A DNA stretch of 21,401 nucleotides from Opitutia bacterium UBA7350 (GTDB lineage: Bacteria > Verrucomicrobiota > Verrucomicrobiia > Opitutales > Coraliomargaritaceae): the NCBI GenBank assembly GCA_002470925.1, contig DKOX01000042.1, positions 1 to 21,401 on the forward strand. The letters are read 5' to 3'. Numbering within the stretch: position 1 is the stretch's first letter; each line of letters starts with the position of its first letter. The notes beneath the pieces are model-generated. The model did not search any database and was not told the origin of the DNA. It saw only the letters and a program-made list of their open reading frames with translations. The position numbers and the translations under genes are program-made. Shown in pieces: positions 8,188 through 16,104 of the stretch.

Positions 8188-8700
8188 TTATTTCTTTTTG
8201 GAAGACTTCTTGGTTTTGCCCTGCTTCTTCCGCTTCAGGAGTTGTTTAACTTTCTTGCGCTGGTCTTCGCGCACGATGTACCCCACGCAATTTTCTGAAC
8301 CGCATTCACAGGGATGATCCATGAAGTGCTCCATATCGTAGCCATAATCATAGGTGAGTTCCTCCCCTTTCACGATTGCCTTGCGCGCTATGATCCAAAT
8401 TTCATCGTCCTCATTCACCGCCTCGCAATTCCCGTCACAGGAATGATTGATATACCGCGCAGGGTTTTTCCCAACCTGCCCATCGATGTCCCATTTCTTG
8501 TTTAGCTCAAAGATATAAACCAGACCTGCTCCTTTTTTACGCGCTTTCTCCTCCCATTCCAAAGCCCGGCGTTGCGATTCTTTCTTGGTGATTTTCTCCC
8601 CTAAATATTGAATCACCTTTGTGTCAGGCTCGATGTCGCAAGTGGCAAAAAGTCCACGTGCGTGAATGGAGGATGATGCGACTTTACACAGTTTGGGCAT
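8188..8700 (-). CDS. SET-domain protein (putative lysine methyltransferase) with lysine-rich tail
   Basis: SET domains transfer methyl from S-adenosylmethionine to protein lysines. This 170-residue protein is little more than one SET domain: SIHARGLFAT (11-20) opens it, RYINHSCDGNCE (82-93) and ELTYDYGYD (114-122) form the cofactor and catalytic core, and CECGSENCVGYI (131-142) is a post-SET motif whose cysteines with Cys88 can hold zinc. The last 25 residues (about 146-170) are mostly Lys, Arg, Gln and Ser, which suggests nucleic-acid or acidic-partner binding. SET proteins are known in Chlamydiae, in the same superphylum, as well as in eukaryotes. The target here is unknown. It is downstream of gpsA on the same strand (40 bases), probably co-transcribed, with no pathway link apparent. 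Confidence 0.9.
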   Translation of the reverse strand: MPKLCKVASSSIHARGLFATCDIEPDTKVIQYLGEKITKKESQRRALEWEEKARKKGAGLVYIFELNKKWDIDGQVGKNPARYINHSCDGNCEAVNEDDEIWIIARKAIVKGEELTYDYGYDMEHFMDHPCECGSENCVGYIVREDQRKKVKQLLKRKKQGKTKKSSKKK

Positions 8701-8740
8701 AGCTCGTCATTCAGAGATGCGGTCGATCGGGCGCAAGCTC

Positions 8741-9739
8741 TTATTCCGCTTTTAATTCACGCGCCATCAATGACTGCAAGGCATTCTTGGGAGACTTCCC
8801 CTCAAAAAGAATCGCATACACCTCACTTAAAATCGGAGGTTGCAGTCCTTTTTCCGCAGCCATTCCAAACAAGCAACGCGTCGCTCGGTAACCCTCAACC
8901 ACCGTGTTTTGTTCTTCCAGGATGGCTTCCGGATCCCTGCCTTCCCCGATCAGTTGACCAAAGCTCCGGTTGCGGCTCCAGCTTCCCGTACAGGTCGCGA
9001 TCAAATCCCCAAAACCACTCAAGCCGTTAAACGTGGCAGGTTGCCCGCCAAGCGATACCCCCAGTTGGGTCATCTCGTGCATACTGCGCGTCAATAAGGC
9101 CGCCTTGGCGTTATCACCCAAGCGCAGGCCGTCACATAAGCCCGCCGCAATGGCGTATATATTCTTTAAGGTTCCTCCAAGCTCAGTCCCCCGAACATCC
9201 AGCGAACGATACACTCGCATCGCATCCGAGCTAAACGCCGCTTGATAGCGCCCCGCATCCGGCACGCCTTCTTGCAAGGCAAGCGTGATTGCCCCGGGCA
9301 AACCGGCGGCGACATCCCCCGCAAAAGTCGGTCCGGACAAAACCGCGCACGGATAATCCGGGAAATATTCCCCCACGAGCTCGGTTGGCGTCTTAAAACT
9401 CTCTAATTCCAACCCCTTACATAGGACCATAAATAACCGTAACTGCCTTGCCCCGCCCAGGTCTCCCACTAATTGCCGGCACAGTTCCCGCAGACCTTTG
9501 GATGGACAAGCGAGACACACAACCTCCGCCTCCATTAGCGCGGGCGCTCTCTCTGCCGCGATCTGTATACTCCCCGGCAATTCATATCCCGGCAGGTAAG
9601 CCGTGTTTTCCCTGGAACTGGCAAGGCTTAATGCCACCTCATAACGTCGCGGCACCAAGGTTACGGTATGCCCGCTACGATGGAGGTGCAATGCCATCGC
9701 GGTCCCCCAACCGCCTGCGCCCAGAATACAAATGTTCAT
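8741..9739 (-). CDS. gpsA: Glycerol-3-phosphate dehydrogenase [NAD(P)+]
   Basis: GpsA reduces dihydroxyacetone phosphate to sn-glycerol 3-phosphate, the backbone precursor of membrane phospholipids, in the cytoplasm. The 332-residue length is normal. Residues 5-14 hold the GAGGWGTA dinucleotide-binding loop; CPSKGLREL and VLCKGLELES follow; LSGPTFAGDVA (134-144) is typical; catalytic Lys192 is in GGTLKNIYAIAAG; and FNGLSGFGDLIATCTGSWSRN is the substrate-binding signature. The ATG at 9739 gives the expected start right at the Rossmann strand. The bases just upstream show only a weak GAGAG, not a proper Shine-Dalgarno. The SET-domain gene follows on the same strand. Confidence 0.98.
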   Translation of the reverse strand: MNICILGAGGWGTAMALHLHRSGHTVTLVPRRYEVALSLASSRENTAYLPGYELPGSIQIAAERAPALMEAEVVCLACPSKGLRELCRQLVGDLGGARQLRLFMVLCKGLELESFKTPTELVGEYFPDYPCAVLSGPTFAGDVAAGLPGAITLALQEGVPDAGRYQAAFSSDAMRVYRSLDVRGTELGGTLKNIYAIAAGLCDGLRLGDNAKAALLTRSMHEMTQLGVSLGGQPATFNGLSGFGDLIATCTGSWSRNRSFGQLIGEGRDPEAILEEQNTVVEGYRATRCLFGMAAEKGLQPPILSEVYAILFEGKSPKNALQSLMARELKAE

Positions 9740-9833
9740 GCTCTCAGCTTTGTCACGAAGTCCGCGCGTGCGATAAAAATTTTAACCCTTTCATATTTTT
9801 CTGGCAGTTCAATATCCCCCGTATTAACTTGAG

Positions 9834-9839
9834 TATAAT
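9834..9839 (+). promoter_or_regulatory. Consensus -10 hexamer upstream of the 90-residue membrane protein gene
   Basis: TATAAT, a perfect -10 match, lies 40 bases before the ATG at 9880. No good -35 hexamer is found 16-18 bases upstream. It is the best promoter-like element in the gap between gpsA and the next plus-strand gene and supports that gene being real. Confidence 0.4.
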
Positions 9840-9879
9840 TCTTTCCTAAAAATTTCAGCCTTCCCGCGTTAAGACTTAA

Positions 9880-10152
9880 ATGTTTAAATTTTATTATCGG
9901 TGGAAGCACCGACGCGCCCATCGAATCGGCGCCTTCCGTTTGCCCGGAGAACGCGACCGCGAAATCGGTCAGGCCCGCATCAACTTCTCCAGCTATCTTT
10001 CTCAAACATCCGTTCGAGGAAGGCCCAAAGCGCAACCACTCCCCGCGCAAATGCTTCTTTGGCTTCGTCGTATCGCCTTGCTCGGCGTGCTCATTTTACT
10101 GGGCTGGATGGTTTACCAAAGCACCCTCGCCCTCATTATTTTTGTAGACTAA
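9880..10152 (+). CDS. Small protein with a C-terminal membrane segment, unknown function
   Basis: This 90-residue protein has a basic N-terminal part (MFKFYYRWKHRRAHR, then Arg-rich to about residue 55) and one strongly hydrophobic stretch near the C-terminus (about 62-88, LLGVLILLGWMVYQSTLAL). It would be a tail-anchored membrane protein facing the cytoplasm. The family is not recognised. It is judged real because its codons (CGC, GCC, ATC, CTC, GGC endings) match the neighbouring genes, a TATAAT lies upstream, and it fills an otherwise empty gap. A 104-residue frame on the minus strand over the same bases is less convincing. Its last 17 bases overlap the 3' end of the convergent ligase-like gene. 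No Shine-Dalgarno is present. Confidence 0.6.
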   Translation: MFKFYYRWKHRRAHRIGAFRLPGERDREIGQARINFSSYLSQTSVRGRPKAQPLPAQMLLWLRRIALLGVLILLGWMVYQSTLALIIFVD

Positions 10153-12631
10153 GTACTTTCTGGGCATAGAGCTCAAAGGACAACCAGCTCTCGACCATAT
10201 TTCCTTTCCGAAAATAAAACTCCGCTTGCCAATATAGGATCTCCGGCGGCGCATCTGAATACTCCAGCATTTGTTGTGTTAAGTTAATACCCGCTTCATA
10301 AGCCTCCTCCGCCAAACAAATGCTGATTAACTGCAATCCCACTTTATAATTGCGTCCCTGACTTGCCATCTCCCTTTCCAGCAGAGCAATCTTTGCAGAC
10401 TCAACTTCCGGCTCAGGCAAGTCCGGCATCGTTAATCCTGAACGCAGCAAACTTAACGCTTCCTTAAAACGCGCCCCATTTTGGTAAATATACGACTGCA
10501 AATACCAAGCATAGTTTAAGCTGCTCGCATATTGCTCCATGTAACGTGCCGGTTCCTGAAATTCACCGAGTCGTACCCAGCGCAGCATAATCCGAGTGCG
10601 TTGCTCGCGATTAAATTGCCCCAGCGCTGGATCCGCCTTCAAATATCGGTTCAACTCCTGAAAAAAGACGGCCTTCTCAACCTGCTCTAGACAAATAACC
10701 CCGTATCGGGGATCTTCCCGCGAAAGCTTCAATAAAACCGGTGCTTTATAAGGACTACTTTTACCGCCCTGAACCATCCGTTTAAATAATTCCGGAGCCT
10801 CTCTTCCCGCCCGTTTGAGTGCCTCACGCCAGGCATGCTCCGCCTTAACACCCATTTGACCAAACCAGGCCTCCCCTTCCAGGAATACCGGTCCCGTTAA
10901 ATACGGCTCCAAGAAACCCGCGCGATTAAAGTCGAGTTCCGCTTTTCCGAGTTCACGAATCTCCAACATCAGTTTCGCGCGTTCATGAAACCAATACCAG
11001 TAAGCTGGCTCCAGCTCGATCAATCGGTTGAGCGAATTGAGCGATTGCAATAAATCCTCCTCGGCCTGCGCCCTCCTATATTGAACCTCCTCCGCTTCTG
11101 AGATCAATTGGCTGTGTACCGGCATCCGGGCAAGACTTCCCAACATCCATACGCTTCCGGCAATAAGAAATATGTACCCGCACCCACGCCACAACCATGA
11201 TGGCACCCGACCCTTAAAACGATCACTCATCGGGAAAGAGAGCGCCAGCAAGAGTAAGGCAAAATAGACCAATGCCAGCGCGTGGCGTTCTTCACCGGTA
11301 AAGCCAATCAAAAGATAAATGAAGCAGGCGAGTAATGTGATCCAACGCAGTGACCCCACCCGTGCAATTTTAGAAAGCTCTATCCCCTTCACGATGCCCA
11401 CCCACATCATTAAAAAGCCCAATAAGCCAACGATTCCCATGGTGCAGGCCACCCACATAAAATCATTCGGATAATCCACTGACGGGATTCCGGATTGCCA
11501 GGTCTCGTAATAATGCACCATCACAATCGGGAAATTTCCCAAGCCAATACCCGTGAGCGGCGTTTCAATGAACATTTGCCATGCCTTGATCGGTAACCGT
11601 ATTTGCTGGGCAAGGTCCAGGAGACCACCGTTGAGGCTGAGGGTAAAAATAACTACGCTGTATAATGAAATGACCGCGAGGAGCCTCAGCCTTAACTTGA
11701 GATCTGCCCCAAAAATTCTAAGCCCGCAATAAAGCCCCATTCCCACAAAAAACAAAAGTAGCGCGGTAAAGTGTCCTCCCAGAATCAGCGCGGTGAAACA
11801 TCCCGCCGCAGCGGGTAACCCTATTAAGTAGAGCCCGCTGCGATGCGTTAGACTCTCGAAACCAAACCCAAAGGCAAAGACCCCGCACACCAGCAACAAG
11901 AATCCCATCTGCCCCGGTTCACTAAAAAAACTAAAAGACCCTTCCAAGCTACTGCCCGGGTAGCTCCATCCATAGCGCAAGCCCAGGATTGCCACCGCGC
12001 CAATGCATAAACAAAAAACCGAAATCCAAAACAGGATCCATTTGCGACTGCTTGCATTGAGCCGGATCTGGCTCAAGCAGTAAAACCAGCACAAACAAGC
12101 CGCCAGCTTGAGAAAGGCTTCCACACTTTGCATCGGCCGGATCGTTGAGGTGAAGGGCAAGTCCAGTTGGTGTACCCCGGTGCCAATCTCACGCCATCCC
12201 GACTGCAAACCCAAGCCTCCCGGCAAAAATCCCATTAATCCGCCCAAGAGGAAAACCAAAGCCCCCACATTAAACCAGCGACCCAAGCTGGCCTGAGGCG
12301 GGCACCTCAACAAAAGAATACCCGTCAGCAATAACGCAAAGCCCTGCGCTAACACAGGACCCCCTCCCCCAAGAAGAATTAAGATCGCGATTCCTACCAA
12401 GGCATAAATAAAGTCCATGCCCCTCATGGGTTCGGCCTTGAATTTGCTGGTGATTCGGATGGGGGTCTTCGGCAAAGCCGGCTTCGCAAATACAGATCGT
12501 CTCCCCGTGGATTTTGACACCGAAGAAGGCCGCTGCGACTTTCTGGAACTTCTTCCCGGTCTTGTTCGGCGAGCCGACTTACGTCTTCGTCTGCCACCAT
12601 TGCCGCCGTCTCTAGGATATCCTTGATTCAT
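10136..12631 (-). CDS. O-antigen ligase/polymerase-like membrane protein with C-terminal TPR-like region
   Basis: This 831-residue protein likely acts in the inner membrane on surface polysaccharide, joining or polymerising lipid-linked glycan. It has three parts. Residues 1-68 are very basic (GGRRRRKSARRTRPGRSSRK) and probably disordered in the cytoplasm. Residues about 72-500 form roughly a dozen hydrophobic helices and include the Wzy/WaaL-type signature: FIETPLTGIGLGNF, then a loop ending YPNDFMWVACTMGIVGLLGF. Residues about 510-831 are soluble and helical, with TPR-like pairs such as LEPAYWYWFHERAKLMLEI and EILYWQAEFYFRKGNMVES. Starts at Met69 or Met72 are possible if the basic head is not translated. 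No glycosyltransferases lie nearby, so the substrate cannot be inferred. A colanic acid or exopolysaccharide polymerase is an equal alternative to a ligase. Confidence 0.82.
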   Translation of the reverse strand: MNQGYPRDGGNGGRRRRKSARRTRPGRSSRKSQRPSSVSKSTGRRSVFAKPALPKTPIRITSKFKAEPMRGMDFIYALVGIAILILLGGGGPVLAQGFALLLTGILLLRCPPQASLGRWFNVGALVFLLGGLMGFLPGGLGLQSGWREIGTGVHQLDLPFTSTIRPMQSVEAFLKLAACLCWFYCLSQIRLNASSRKWILFWISVFCLCIGAVAILGLRYGWSYPGSSLEGSFSFFSEPGQMGFLLLVCGVFAFGFGFESLTHRSGLYLIGLPAAAGCFTALILGGHFTALLLFFVGMGLYCGLRIFGADLKLRLRLLAVISLYSVVIFTLSLNGGLLDLAQQIRLPIKAWQMFIETPLTGIGLGNFPIVMVHYYETWQSGIPSVDYPNDFMWVACTMGIVGLLGFLMMWVGIVKGIELSKIARVGSLRWITLLACFIYLLIGFTGEERHALALVYFALLLLALSFPMSDRFKGRVPSWLWRGCGYIFLIAGSVWMLGSLARMPVHSQLISEAEEVQYRRAQAEEDLLQSLNSLNRLIELEPAYWYWFHERAKLMLEIRELGKAELDFNRAGFLEPYLTGPVFLEGEAWFGQMGVKAEHAWREALKRAGREAPELFKRMVQGGKSSPYKAPVLLKLSREDPRYGVICLEQVEKAVFFQELNRYLKADPALGQFNREQRTRIMLRWVRLGEFQEPARYMEQYASSLNYAWYLQSYIYQNGARFKEALSLLRSGLTMPDLPEPEVESAKIALLEREMASQGRNYKVGLQLISICLAEEAYEAGINLTQQMLEYSDAPPEILYWQAEFYFRKGNMVESWLSFELYAQKVLSLQK

Positions 12632-12682
12632 CTTATGAAATATTTTTTATACTCACCTATGTCTCATTCCCGCCTTATGTCA

Positions 12683-12692
12683 GTTATATAAT
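12683..12692. promoter_or_regulatory. Candidate back-to-back -10 elements between divergent genes
   Basis: The palindrome TTATATAA gives TATAAT on the plus strand (12687-12692), about 77 bases before recD2, and TATAAC on the minus strand (12683-12688), about 50 bases before the ligase-like gene. The minus-strand element has TTGGGG 17 bases upstream. The plus-strand one has no good -35 partner. The rest of the 137-base gap shows nothing definite. Confidence 0.35.
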
Positions 12693-12768
12693 ACTGAGTA
12701 AAGCACCCCAATTGACCAACCAGCGATAGGGTTCATTCTTAAGCTTATCTTAATCAACAACCTACATA

Positions 12769-15084
12769 ATGAGCGCCCCTGACATACCAAAACAAAAGAT
12801 CAGTGGAGTCTTGGAGCGCATCATCTTCTTTAACGAAGAAAACGCCTACTGCGTCGCAGAAATCTCGGTCGCCGAAGGGCGGCCTCCGGTCACGGTTCTC
12901 GGAAACCTGCCCGGCATCCAATGCGGCGAAACCCTCGCCCTGACGGGCGAATGGACCCGACATCCGAGTCACGGCGACCAGTTCAAAGTCAGTGGATTCA
13001 AATCCGAACTTCCCGCCTCCATTCACGGTATTCGCAAGTATCTCGGCAGCGGAATGGTCCACGGCATTGGGAAATCCTACGCCCGGAAAATTGTCGACCA
13101 CTTCGGCGCCGAAACCCTACGGGTCATCAGTGAGGACTCCGGACGCCTCCGCGAGGTTCCCGGTATTGGGAGCCAGCGTGCCAAATCCATCAAAGCCGCC
13201 TGGGAAGAGCAAGTCGCGGTGCGTGATCTCATGATCTTTCTCCAAACTTATGGCGTCACACCCAGTCAATGCGTCCGTCTTGTTAAAAAATACGGTGCCG
13301 GGGCAAAACGGCTCCTACAGGATCAACCCTACCGCCTCGCCGAAGACATCGAACGTATCGGTTTTAAAACTGCCGATAAATTGGCACTCAACCTCGGTTT
13401 TCCTACCAATTGCAAGGAGCGCATTGATGCCGGCATCCTCCACACCCTTCAGAACCTCGAGGATGACGGTCATACCCTGGGCACCCATGCCGCCATCACT
13501 GAACAAGCCCTCCAACTCCTCCGCGTTGAACCCACCCTTATCCAACAACGCATCCGCGCCCTCTGCGACGAAGAACGCCTCTACTCCCTTCAGGCCCTTG
13601 ATGAAAAACAGGAACTCCTCGGCCCCGCCTGCCAGCGCCCCAACCTCGCCGGTGCCGAAAAACGCATTGCCGAGGCCATTCATCGCATCGATCAAACCGA
13701 GTCCACCATCCCGCCGATCAAACTCGATGCCGCACTCAAATGGGCACAGGAAAAAGCAAACCTCGAGTTTGCCCCCCAACAAACCGCGGCTCTTCGCCAG
13801 GCCTTGCAATCAAAATTCAGTATCATTACCGGGGGTCCCGGCACCGGCAAAACCACAATCCTGCGTGCCGTGGTTGATATTCTTCGAGCCAAACGGGCCC
13901 GCATCGCGCTCGCCTCCCCCACCGGGCGCGCGGCCCAGCGACTCTCCGAGGCTGCCGGGGCGCCCGCATCCACCATCCACCGGCTCCTCAAATACGATGG
14001 CGCGACCCGTGGCTTTACCCACGACGCCGAAAACCCCCTCCCCTGTGATTTTCTAATCGTCGACGAAGCGAGTATGCTCGATACCCGCCTCGCCGCCCAC
14101 CTCTTTCAAGCGATCCCCTCGCCCGCACACCTCCTGCTCGTGGGCGACTCCGACCAACTCCCCTCCGTCGGACCCGGCAACGTCCTCGGTGACCTCATGG
14201 CGGCCCCGCCCGCCCGCGTGGCCCGCCTCGACACCATCTTTCGTCAGGGTGAAACCAGTGGCATCATTCGCACCGCCCACGCTATCCGGGCTGGCGAAAC
14301 CCGCCCCGAAAAAACCCTCCAAAGCCTCCGCGAACTCAATCCCGAGGATGACTTTGTTTTTATCGAAGCCGACTCTCCCGAGCAAACCGCTCAAGCGATC
14401 CGCTACCTCGCCTCCGAATACATTCCCAAAACCCACCGCCTCGACCCCATTCGAGAATTACAAATCCTCTCTCCCATGCACCGCGGCTCCAGCGGAATCA
14501 GCGCCCTCAACCCCGAGCTGCAGGAAGCTCTCAACCCCGAGTCCAAGGCCCTTTCACGCCTGAAATCCGATCCCGATTACGCCCCCGCCCGCCAGTCACA
14601 TTTTCGCGAGAAGACCCGCAAGCCCCTGCCCGCGACCCTCGAATACGGCAGCGTTACCTACCGCATCGGCGATAAAATCATCCAAAACCGAAATAACTAC
14701 GATAAAAACATCTTCAATGGCGACACCGGTATCGTTGCGCGCATCGCCCCCGACAAATCGGGGCTCACCATTAATTTCAACGGCGAGCACCTCGAGTACA
14801 CCAAGGGCGAACTCAGTGAAATCCAACTCGCCTATGCCATCAGCATCCACAAAAGCCAGGGCAGCGAATACCCCGCGGTGATTATCCCCCTGCTCAAACA
14901 GCACTTCATGATGCTCCAACGCAACCTTGTCTATACCGGCATCACCCGCGCCCGCCAAAAAGTTTATCTCATCGGTGACCTCGAGGCCTATGCCATGGCG
15001 GTCCGCAATAACAAAACCGAAATCCGCCGCACCCACCTGCAGGCGCGCCTTCGCAACGCCAAAGACTCCCCCGCCGAAGATTGA
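12769..15084 (+). CDS. recD2: RecD2-type ATP-dependent DNA helicase
   Basis: RecD2 is a 5'-3' superfamily 1B helicase used in DNA repair and replication-fork processing in bacteria, usually acting without RecB and RecC. The 771-residue protein is in the family range. The N-terminal part (about 10-95) is the RecD2-specific OB-like region (ISGVLERIIFFNEENAYCV), followed by helix-hairpin-helix motifs (MVHGIGKSYARKIVDHFG, VPGIGSQRAKSI). Motif I GGPGTGKTT is at 355-363, PTGRAAQRLSE follows, motif II VDEASML has Asp432-Glu433, motif III is LLVGDSDQLPSVGPG, and late motifs include QNRNNYDKNIFNGDTG and YAISIHKSQGSEYPAVI. The closing VYTGITRARQKVYLIGD is typical. It is divergent from the ligase-like gene and followed three bases later by a small membrane protein. 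Confidence 0.96.
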   Translation: MSAPDIPKQKISGVLERIIFFNEENAYCVAEISVAEGRPPVTVLGNLPGIQCGETLALTGEWTRHPSHGDQFKVSGFKSELPASIHGIRKYLGSGMVHGIGKSYARKIVDHFGAETLRVISEDSGRLREVPGIGSQRAKSIKAAWEEQVAVRDLMIFLQTYGVTPSQCVRLVKKYGAGAKRLLQDQPYRLAEDIERIGFKTADKLALNLGFPTNCKERIDAGILHTLQNLEDDGHTLGTHAAITEQALQLLRVEPTLIQQRIRALCDEERLYSLQALDEKQELLGPACQRPNLAGAEKRIAEAIHRIDQTESTIPPIKLDAALKWAQEKANLEFAPQQTAALRQALQSKFSIITGGPGTGKTTILRAVVDILRAKRARIALASPTGRAAQRLSEAAGAPASTIHRLLKYDGATRGFTHDAENPLPCDFLIVDEASMLDTRLAAHLFQAIPSPAHLLLVGDSDQLPSVGPGNVLGDLMAAPPARVARLDTIFRQGETSGIIRTAHAIRAGETRPEKTLQSLRELNPEDDFVFIEADSPEQTAQAIRYLASEYIPKTHRLDPIRELQILSPMHRGSSGISALNPELQEALNPESKALSRLKSDPDYAPARQSHFREKTRKPLPATLEYGSVTYRIGDKIIQNRNNYDKNIFNGDTGIVARIAPDKSGLTINFNGEHLEYTKGELSEIQLAYAISIHKSQGSEYPAVIIPLLKQHFMMLQRNLVYTGITRARQKVYLIGDLEAYAMAVRNNKTEIRRTHLQARLRNAKDSPAED

Positions 15085-15087
15085 TCC

Positions 15088-15249
15088 ATGCGACTCCAAA
15101 CTGTCCTCCCCTATGCGCGCGTCCTTGCTTACGCCGCTCTCGGTTACCTCTTGATTCGCGTCAATCTCTACACCGAACGACCGGGTATGGCCATTGCGAT
15201 GGCGATCTTTACCACCCTTGCAATCGTCTTTACCCTCCTGCGCCGGTAG
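15088..15249 (+). CDS. 53-residue two-helix membrane protein behind recD2
   Basis: The frame opens at an ATG three bases after the recD2 TGA and ends at TAG. The product starts MRLQTVLPYARVLAYAALGY and has two hydrophobic segments (about residues 7-23 and 33-51) joined by a short polar turn, RVNLYTERPG, and ends in LLRR. This hairpin layout, the tight spacing to recD2 and codon use like its neighbours suggest a real, translationally coupled gene. No family is recognised and no link to helicase function is known. Its last 20 bases overlap the 3' end of the convergent tcdA-like gene. A chance frame cannot be excluded at this size. Confidence 0.6.
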   Translation: MRLQTVLPYARVLAYAALGYLLIRVNLYTERPGMAIAMAIFTTLAIVFTLLRR

Positions 15250-16018
15250 CCGTGGCGACTCGGCGCACCACCTCCGACGCCAGCAGAAAACCCATCGTGC
15301 CCGTCACAAAGGTCGCCGAACCAAACCCCGCGTCACAATTCAGGCGGTAATCCTCCCCCGCCTCCCGCTCCGCCGAAACCGTGCCATCGCTTTGCGGAAA
15401 AACCGGAAATTCATCCGTGTATACACAATCAATCCCAAACTTCATTCGACTGAGGCGCGGGAAGCCATAATCTCGCCGCAAACGCTTGCGCACTTGCAAC
15501 AAAAGCGGGTCGTTGATGGAGCGCGACAAATCCGCGACCTTAACGCGGGTCGGGTCGATACGTCCACCGCCACCGCCGCAGGTCAACAAGGCCTGTCCGC
15601 CTTCCCGCGCCCGCGCAATCAACAAACATTTGTGCCTCGTCACATCAATGGCATCCACCACCCAGTCGTAATCCGGTTCCAAGAGGGCCTCCGCCGTCCC
15701 CTCCGTAAAAAAACGCTCCTCCACCGTCACTGCACATTCCGGCGCGATCCCCGCCACGCGTTGCGCCAGCACCGCCGCCTTCGATCGACCCACCGTTTCA
15801 TCCAGCGCGTGCAATTGCCGGTTCACATTGCTCAGACACACTTCGTCCATGTCCACCAAGGTCAACGCTCCAATCCCCGAACGCGCCAGCGCTTCCACCG
15901 CCCAGGAACCCACCCCGCCCAATCCAATCACCGCGACCCGTGCCGCTCGGAGGCGTGATAACCCCGGTGCTCCATACAAACGCCCCAAGGCGCCAAAACG
16001 TGTTTCATAATCCGACAT
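15230..16018 (-). CDS. tcdA: tRNA threonylcarbamoyladenosine dehydratase (TcdA/CsdL family)
   Basis: TcdA is an E1-like enzyme that uses ATP to cyclise t6A at position 37 of ANN-decoding tRNAs to ct6A. From Met at 16018 the 262-residue protein starts MSDYETRFGALGRLYG, the usual TcdA opening, then VAVIGLGGVGSWAVEALARSG (ATP loop), LVDMDEVCLSNVNRQLHAL (Asp and Arg of the adenylation site), ERFF, WVVDAIDVTRHKCLLI, and CGGGGGRIDPTRVKVADL with a candidate active-site Cys. The tail includes GSATFVTGTMGF. The frame continues ten codons upstream to 16048, which adds nothing family-like. E. coli TcdA partners CsdA/CsdE; neither is here. MoeB/ThiF relatives are the alternative, but they lack the RFGxLxRLYG start. 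Confidence 0.92.
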   Translation of the reverse strand: MSDYETRFGALGRLYGAPGLSRLRAARVAVIGLGGVGSWAVEALARSGIGALTLVDMDEVCLSNVNRQLHALDETVGRSKAAVLAQRVAGIAPECAVTVEERFFTEGTAEALLEPDYDWVVDAIDVTRHKCLLIARAREGGQALLTCGGGGGRIDPTRVKVADLSRSINDPLLLQVRKRLRRDYGFPRLSRMKFGIDCVYTDEFPVFPQSDGTVSAEREAGEDYRLNCDAGFGSATFVTGTMGFLLASEVVRRVATATGAGG

Positions 16019-16104
16019 CACATGTGCAGTTAGCCCGCTCCCGCCCATATTTTGAAGCCAAAAAACACTTCACAACCTGCCCCGCTATCCTCACTCTTCA
16101 AATT

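Noticed and set aside
9736..10050. 104-codon minus-strand frame whose TGA overlaps the gpsA ATG (ATGA), suggesting translational coupling
   Set aside because: Its residues show no domain or membrane pattern, and the opposite-strand 90-residue frame over the same bases has neighbour-like codon use and a TATAAT. It remains possible but less likely.
13250..14056. 268-codon plus-strand frame inside recD2
   Set aside because: It is out of frame with the helicase motifs and is low-complexity Pro/Ser/Ala, as expected for a shadow of GC-rich coding DNA.
15240..15266. GCGCCG/CGGCGC inverted repeat at the recD2-side and tcdA junction
   Set aside because: It has a 15-base loop and no T-run on either strand, so it is not a credible intrinsic terminator. 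It lies in coding sequence.
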